This document shows positions 1-6,300 of a DNA stretch of 13,065 bases, one piece after another (the first letter of the stretch is position 1; every line of letters starts with the position of its first letter). The stretch spans positions 1-13,065 of the forward strand of contig JAOXYB010040683.1 of NCBI GenBank assembly GCA_028565635.1, given 5' to 3'. A model generated the notes under the pieces. It did no database searches and was not told the origin of the DNA. It was given only the letters and a program-made list of their open reading frames with translations. The position numbers and the translations under genes are program-made. The stretch is from Phoronis ovalis (taxonomy: Eukaryota > Phoronida > Phoronidae).

Positions 1-77
1 TACATACAAAGATGGCTTTATAACTACAGAAACTACATCATATGATGGGCATCTGTCTGCACCCGCAGACCTCTTGT
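1..77 (+). repeat. Right end of interspersed repeat family, copy 1
   Basis: This stretch matches 5091-5166 in the same orientation and 12992-13065 in reverse complement, with only a few mismatches. All three copies stop matching at CTCTTGT, so 77 looks like a true element end. It contains the perfect 12-base palindrome CATCATATGATG and the hairpin GTCTGCA/CGCAGAC just before the end. The rest of this copy would lie left of the window. The family was not recognised by name. Confidence 0.85.
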
Positions 78-256
78 GATATATATTGCGTGCTAAATTG
101 CAAAAAATTATGCACAAAGTATCCAAGATTAGATATGCCTTTGTCATTTCAGTATATAATAAAAATTATTATAGAATGATGTTCTTGTGGTCGAAAGGTT
201 TTTAATTTGTAATTTTTAAGACACATATGATTCATCTGTGTTGCCTCATGTTTCAG

Positions 257-383
257 GTTTGTAGCTGGTGTTATTCTCCGTGAACGTCTCCCAGCATTTG
301 AACGGATGTTGTGGCGTGTTTGTAGAGGAAATGTTTTTCTGCGTCAGGCTGAGATAGAAACCCCTCTAGAAGATCCAGTCAGT
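257..383 (+). CDS. ATP6V0A1: Subunit a, exon e1 of the window
   Basis: The acceptor tttcag ends at 256 and the donor gtaagc starts at 384. One leading base completes a codon from an exon outside the window, followed by 42 full codons ([20 protein letters not shown] and onward, ending LEDPVS). This is the distal part of the cytosolic N-terminal domain, which contacts V1. It ends in phase 0. Confidence 0.95.
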
Positions 384-3300
384 GTAAGCTCATTTGAAAT
401 TCAAACAGGAATGGCTGGAGTGTATCTGACTGTTGTTACAGGGTGATTGCTGCCCTTGCATATAAAATAACACAGTGAACTTAAACTTACTATGAAGTGT
501 AATATTTAGTTAATTCATCAAAGAAACCTTGTCAAGTCCCAGTCTCAGAGTATGCTTTCATTTTCAGTGAGTTAACTACTCTTGTGGAATGCCAGCATAA
601 ACAATTAGATTGATTTAAAGTAATTTTACAGGGAGACCAAGTGAACAAGTCTGTATTTATCATCTTCTTCCAAGGTGATCAACTAAAAAGTCGTGTGAAG
701 AAAATCTGTGAAGGTTTTCGAGCGACCCTGTACCCTTGTCCTGAGACACCTGCTGAGAGAAGGGAGATGGCTATTGGTGTTATGACAAGGATTGAGGATC
801 TCAATACTGTAAGTAAATAAACTGTGATTGATATTTATATTAGAAGAGCTGCATTCTTTGTCCTAAGTGACATAAAACAAATAGTACTAGTTTAAAAATC
901 TGATAAAACTAAGACAGTAGGACAATTTTTATAATTATTGATTATTTTTTGGGAAATAGTTACTAGTAATTGATTTCATCAGGGTTGTGTGGATTGAATG
1001 GTATTTTTTGGTGGTTTGAATTGAAAAAGCAAACATAGTCGAGATGTAATGAGTTTTGATATATTTGGATTTGACATTGAAACTTAAACATTAATATTGT
1101 ACTTTTTATATGGAATTGTGGTTAATTAGAACAATTGTCTATTTCAATTACTCTTCTTATTTACATTCCAGTATAGTGATGGCATATTGTATTGAATGTA
1201 TTACCTGTTTGTCATAGGTACTGAGTCAGACTCAGGATCATCGCCACCGAGTGTTAGTGGCGGCCGCTAAGAACATTAAAGTGTGGTTCATAAAAGTGCG
1301 CAAGATAAAAGCCATTTATCACACTCTCAACATGTTTAATCTGGATGTGACACAGAAATGTCTCATAGCTGAGTGTTGGTGTCCAGTAGATGATCTGGAT
1401 AGAATACAGTTGGCATTGCGAAGAGGAACGGTAAGTCTGCAAACCTTAATCATTTCTCATATTTAAAGTCCCCAGCTTCTACAAGAAAAAGTTATTATTA
1501 AGCAAGCAGTTGTAGAATGAATGAGTTGAACATAAATTTCCTAGCTTGAATCAAGTATTTTTCACAGCATGTCTTTAACAAAGGTATCAAATTTTTGTAG
1601 GAGCGAAGTGGTAGTAGTGTGCCGTCCATTTTGAATCGTATGACTACCAAGCAGGACCCTCCCACCTATAATAAAACCAACAAATTTACAGCAGTATTCC
1701 AGGGTGTTGTAGATGCGTATGGTGTAGCATGTTATCGGGAGGTGAATCCAGGTAATTCTATGTATAATGATGACTTGTTTATTTGGTTATTAAAACAAAA
1801 AAAGTAAGAAACCTGACATAACCAGTGATTATTCTGTATTAGCTTGATCACGAAATATTATTTTTGTGTGATTTAGCAGGGATTTTGTAGCACAGCTGTA
1901 CTTTTGTATTATTTAAAGATTATTGATCGGTTGGTGATATTACATATTTAATCAGATGAACATAATACAACTATGGTATACTTTGATTAGTATTTTCACT
2001 GAAATATTTGGAATATGATACTGTTTAATTGTTTAAACTGTTATTTATTTTTCATTCCAGCCCCATTTGCCATTATTACATTTCCATTCTTGTTCTCTCT
2101 GATGTTTGGAGACTTTGGCCATGGTTTTATCATGTTTCTATTTGCATTGTGGATGGTACTGAAAGAGAAGCAGATTATAGCCATGAGAATCTCAGATGAG
2201 GTATGCTCACTATATTGATGTATTAGCTGGTATTTAAGATTTCTTGTTAGAAAAATCTACTACAGATATGCCGGTTTCTGTAGTGCAATTACTAAATAGA
2301 TGCTTGGGCACAAATCTGATAAAGTAGTAATTTAACAGCTGCATATCTCTTGATACAATCTAAAGCATCAGAAAGATACGTAGAAGAAATCAAATGGCAA
2401 TTGGCTAGTTTAATATTGAGGGAAGTATAGGAAGTGTACACAAAACTATCTTGATGTCAATTTCTACCTTGCTGTCTCAGGTAAATTGCAACAGAATTTT
2501 TGAGAATGCAACATAGTTTAGTTCTCTAACACGTTTTTAATGTCCCTTTAACTTGCTTGTTTTGCCAGATTGCAAATATATTCTTTGGAGGACGCTACAT
2601 TATCATGTTAATGGGAATGTTTTCTGTGTATTCTGGATTGCTGTATAACGATATCTTTGCAAAATCAGTAAATATATTTGGTTCTTCGTGGAGAGCCCCA
2701 GCAGCCAATGGAACATTCAAGTAAGTAGATAAATGTTTGAATTTTTTTGTAAATAAACAAGTCACGGTTACAATATAACATTAATTTTGAAGTGATGTAC
2801 ATGTATGACTTACCCAATCATTTTATTATGTGATTACTATGTGCGGTGAAGGGATTGTTTTATTTCAATAAAAAAAAATTCTCTTCAAAAGAAATGCATG
2901 ACTTTGTACATCTTCTTTAATATGTTTTGTGCTGTTATACTTTCAGTCCTTCTACTTTATTCGATAAGAAGATATATCAATTAAACCCGAATTCGTCAAT
3001 ATATCCTCACCAAGCTCAACAATACATTGGTACACCCTATCCATTTGGCTTGGATCCTGTATGGCAGATGGCCCAGAATAAAGTGACATTTACCAATTCA
3101 ATGAAGATGAAGTTGTCTGTCATTTTTGGCATTCTTCAGATGTTGACTGGTGTTGTACTGAGTTTGTGGAATCACCGGTATGTTTAAGCATATGTTGATT
3201 TGTAACTCTTCAGTTTATGCACATGCATATATTGATTGTAACTCTTCGGTGTATGTATATGTTGACTTACAAACTCATATCAGTTTCACAAGCAGACCTA

Positions 3301-6300
3301 CATGTTTCACAGTAAATCAGTTCATAGATAAAGCAAGGAAATGGTTTTTATTATGCCCATCACTATGTAATAGTGAAAGGGCATATAGTCGTAGGGCATG
3401 CGGCGGCGTATGTAACCTTTTCTTTGTCTAGCTATAACGGCTTTAGCTTTTGTCGGATCATCTTCGTATTTGGCACAGGGTAAGTACAGGTCAAAGCACA
3501 GGTCGGACATAATTTTGACCTCGATTACTTCCAACATGGCCAATTGGCGGCTATGTTTGTACTCGAGATTGCACCTCGCGTTGCGCCCATTTCGTTGACT
3601 TGATGATTCGAAGGTGAATTCACGAAGGCCATGGGTTGGTGGGCGTAATACGCCAGGTGACATTTTAAAATGACCTTGAGAAGTAGATCAAATGTCGACA
3701 CGAATCTTTGACAATTTTTGTTGCGCGTTACACTTTCTTTGTCGCGCAATAACTGCTTCAGTTTTTATCTGATCAGCTTTATATTTGGTACAGGATAAAT
3801 ACAGGTCAAAATGCAGATCGTCTGTCATTTCGACATGGATTACTTTCAAGATGGCCGACTGGTGGCCATATTTGTTCTCGAGATGTTCGCTCGCAATAAT
3901 ACCTTTTGTTTTTGTCTGATCATCTTCATATTTGGTACAGGGTAAATACTGGTCAAAGTACACATAGGGTATAAGTTTGACCCCGATTACTTCCGACATG
4001 GCCGACTGGTGGCCATGTTTGTACCCGAGAGTGCACGTTATGTTGCGCCCATTTTGGGAAAGATGAAGCAATGGCTGAACGATTCGAAGGTGGATTCATG
4101 TAGGCCATGGGTTGATGGGCGTATTAGGCCAGGTGACATTTCAAAATGACCTTGAGAAGTAGGTCAAATGTCGACACGAATTTTTGACAATTTTTGTTGC
4201 GCGTGACGCTTTCTTTGTCGCGCAATAACTGCTTCAATTTTTATCCGATCAACTTTATGTTTGGTACAGTGTAAATACAGGTCAAAATGCAGATCGTCTG
4301 TAATTTCCATGAGGATCACTTTCAAGATGGCCGACTGGTGGCCATGTTTTTTCCCGATAGTGCACCCATTTCGGGAAAGATGAAGAAACGACTGGACGAT
4401 TCTAAGGTGTATTAGGCCAGGTGACATTTCAAAGTGACCTTGAGAAGTAGGTCAAATTCCGATATGAATCTTCGACATTTTTCATTTGCGTAACAATTTT
4501 CTTGTCTTGGAATGACTGCTTCAGTTTTTATCATATCAGCTTTATATTAGGTACAGGCTAAGTACTGGTCAAAGTGCAGATAGGCATGAATTTTGACTTG
4601 GATAATTTCCAAGATGGCTGACTGGCAGCCATGTTTGTTCTCTAGATGTTAGCTTGCAATAATAGGTTTTGTTTTTGTCGAATCATCTTCATATTAGATA
4701 CAGGGTAAGTACTGGTCAAACTACACGTTGGATATAAGGTTGACCCTGATTACTTCTAACATGGCCGATTGGTGGCCATTTCGGGAAAGACGAAGTGATG
4801 ATTGGACGATTTGAAGGTGGATTCACGGTCATAGGTTGGTGGGTGTATTAGACCAAGTGACATTTCAAATTGACCTTGATAAGTACATGTAGGTCAAATG
4901 CCGATATGAATCTACGACATTTTTTGTTGTGTGTAACACTTTCTTTGTCGCACAATAACTGCTTCGGTTTTTATCTGATCAGCTTTATATTTGGTACGTC
5001 ACTTCGGGAAATACAAAGCAAAACGACCTTTTTTCATTTTAAACCAAAAATTAGAAATTTTACCTCTATTATCAACCTCAAAACTCTTGTATATACAAAG
5101 ATGGCTTTACAACTAAAGGAACTACATCATGTAATGGGATTCTGTCTGCACCAGCAGACCTCTTGTTGTAATTTTACGTATCTAGATGCAATTTTTTTAA
5201 TATATACACTTAGTCCCTTTAAACTATGATACCGTCTATAGTGACAAGTTTAACTTAATTTTTCAGATACTTTAAAAGACCACTGAATATTGTGTGCGAG
5301 TTTATACCACAACTCCTGTTTCTGATGGGTATCTTTGGTTATTTGATCATTGAAATATTCTATAAATGGATAACTTTCTCTGCCGATGCTAAGTCCTGGC
5401 CTAATGATGAGAGTAATCCGGAACGTTTTAAGACTCCTGGCTGTGCGCCAAGTCTTCTTATAGGTGTGTTACGAGACTACAATCTTTTTCAAAAAAAATT
5501 AGTTTAAAAGGTGAATGATACTGTAGCATATCAATAGCTTTGGATCTTGTCACAAGTCCTTCATCAGTCCATCTAACTGCAGTGAGAGGACATCACCTGA
5601 TCATCATGTGACGAGACTGAAGCTGCTATCAATATGCTAAAAGTGTGATTCAGTTTTTGTTTGTTCAGGTTTTTCCGAAAGAGTTGAAGATAGAGATTAT
5701 TGTATTTGATGAACGTTGTAAATAACCTTGCACCACAAACTTTTATATAATTTGCACCAAAGAAATTGCTATCAATATATCTGCTAAAAATCAAGGAACG
5801 TGAGACAGCAGTATTACAGTGTAATTGTAGCAATGTTTTTATATAATCCCTATATCTGCTTTCAGTATATTTCAGTACTTATATTACTTTATTTGTAGGT
5901 TTAATTAATATGTTTATGTTCAAATACACAGCCGAGGCTGCAACAGGGAACTACACAGAATTGTCTTGTAATATGCGATTATTGTATCCTCATCAGGTAA
6001 ATATTTTGCTTACAACAAAACTTGATTATTTACGTGCATTATAAGAATAGAATAGAGCCATCCAACTGCATTACAACTGTTAAATCTTGTGATGATAGTC
6101 AACTTTCAGTTTAGGAAAAAAGGATATTATAAAGTATATCACCGAGTGATTGAACAAATAGTAAATGCCACATATTCACATGTTATCATTGCGCAATAAT
6201 AGTTTTCTTTATAATTTTCTTGAAATCATGCAAGTAGGTGTGGAATTTCATGATAATTACTTTGCAAAAATTGTTGAATTGTGGTTGGAATGATTTTGTG

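Larger units (their letters stand above)
3337..5166 (+). mobile_element. Composite non-autonomous repeat element with nested internal repeats
   Basis: The proposed element runs from a strong hairpin at 3352-3385 to the shared right end at 5091-5166. The right boundary is supported by three copies in the window that all stop at CTCTTGT. The left boundary is less certain. The interior (about 3430-4996) is built from repeated modules. No transposase, reverse transcriptase or replicase domain is recognised, so any element would rely on proteins made elsewhere. No target-site duplication is clear. It could instead be several independent repeats side by side. Confidence 0.55.
3178..5266 (+). other. 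Large repeat-filled intron e7-e8
   Basis: This 2,089-base intron is the longest in the gene. It consists of a short ~37-base tandem repeat near the donor, then the composite repeat at about 3337-5166, then about 100 bases of ordinary intron before the acceptor tttttcag. The coding frame joins cleanly across it ([10 protein letters not shown]), so the insertion does not break the gene. Confidence 0.9.

Noticed and set aside
5590-5620. TCATGTGAC, resembling a binding site for lysosomal gene regulators (MITF/TFEB type)
   Set aside because: It is a single short imperfect match deep inside an intron and not near the promoter, so it is expected by chance.
5573-5833. 86-codon minus-strand opening in intron e8-e9, with a faint look of a retroelement protein tail
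   Set aside because: No diagnostic motif is present, and it lies within an intron with no supporting structure. A protein search against retroelement tails would decide it.
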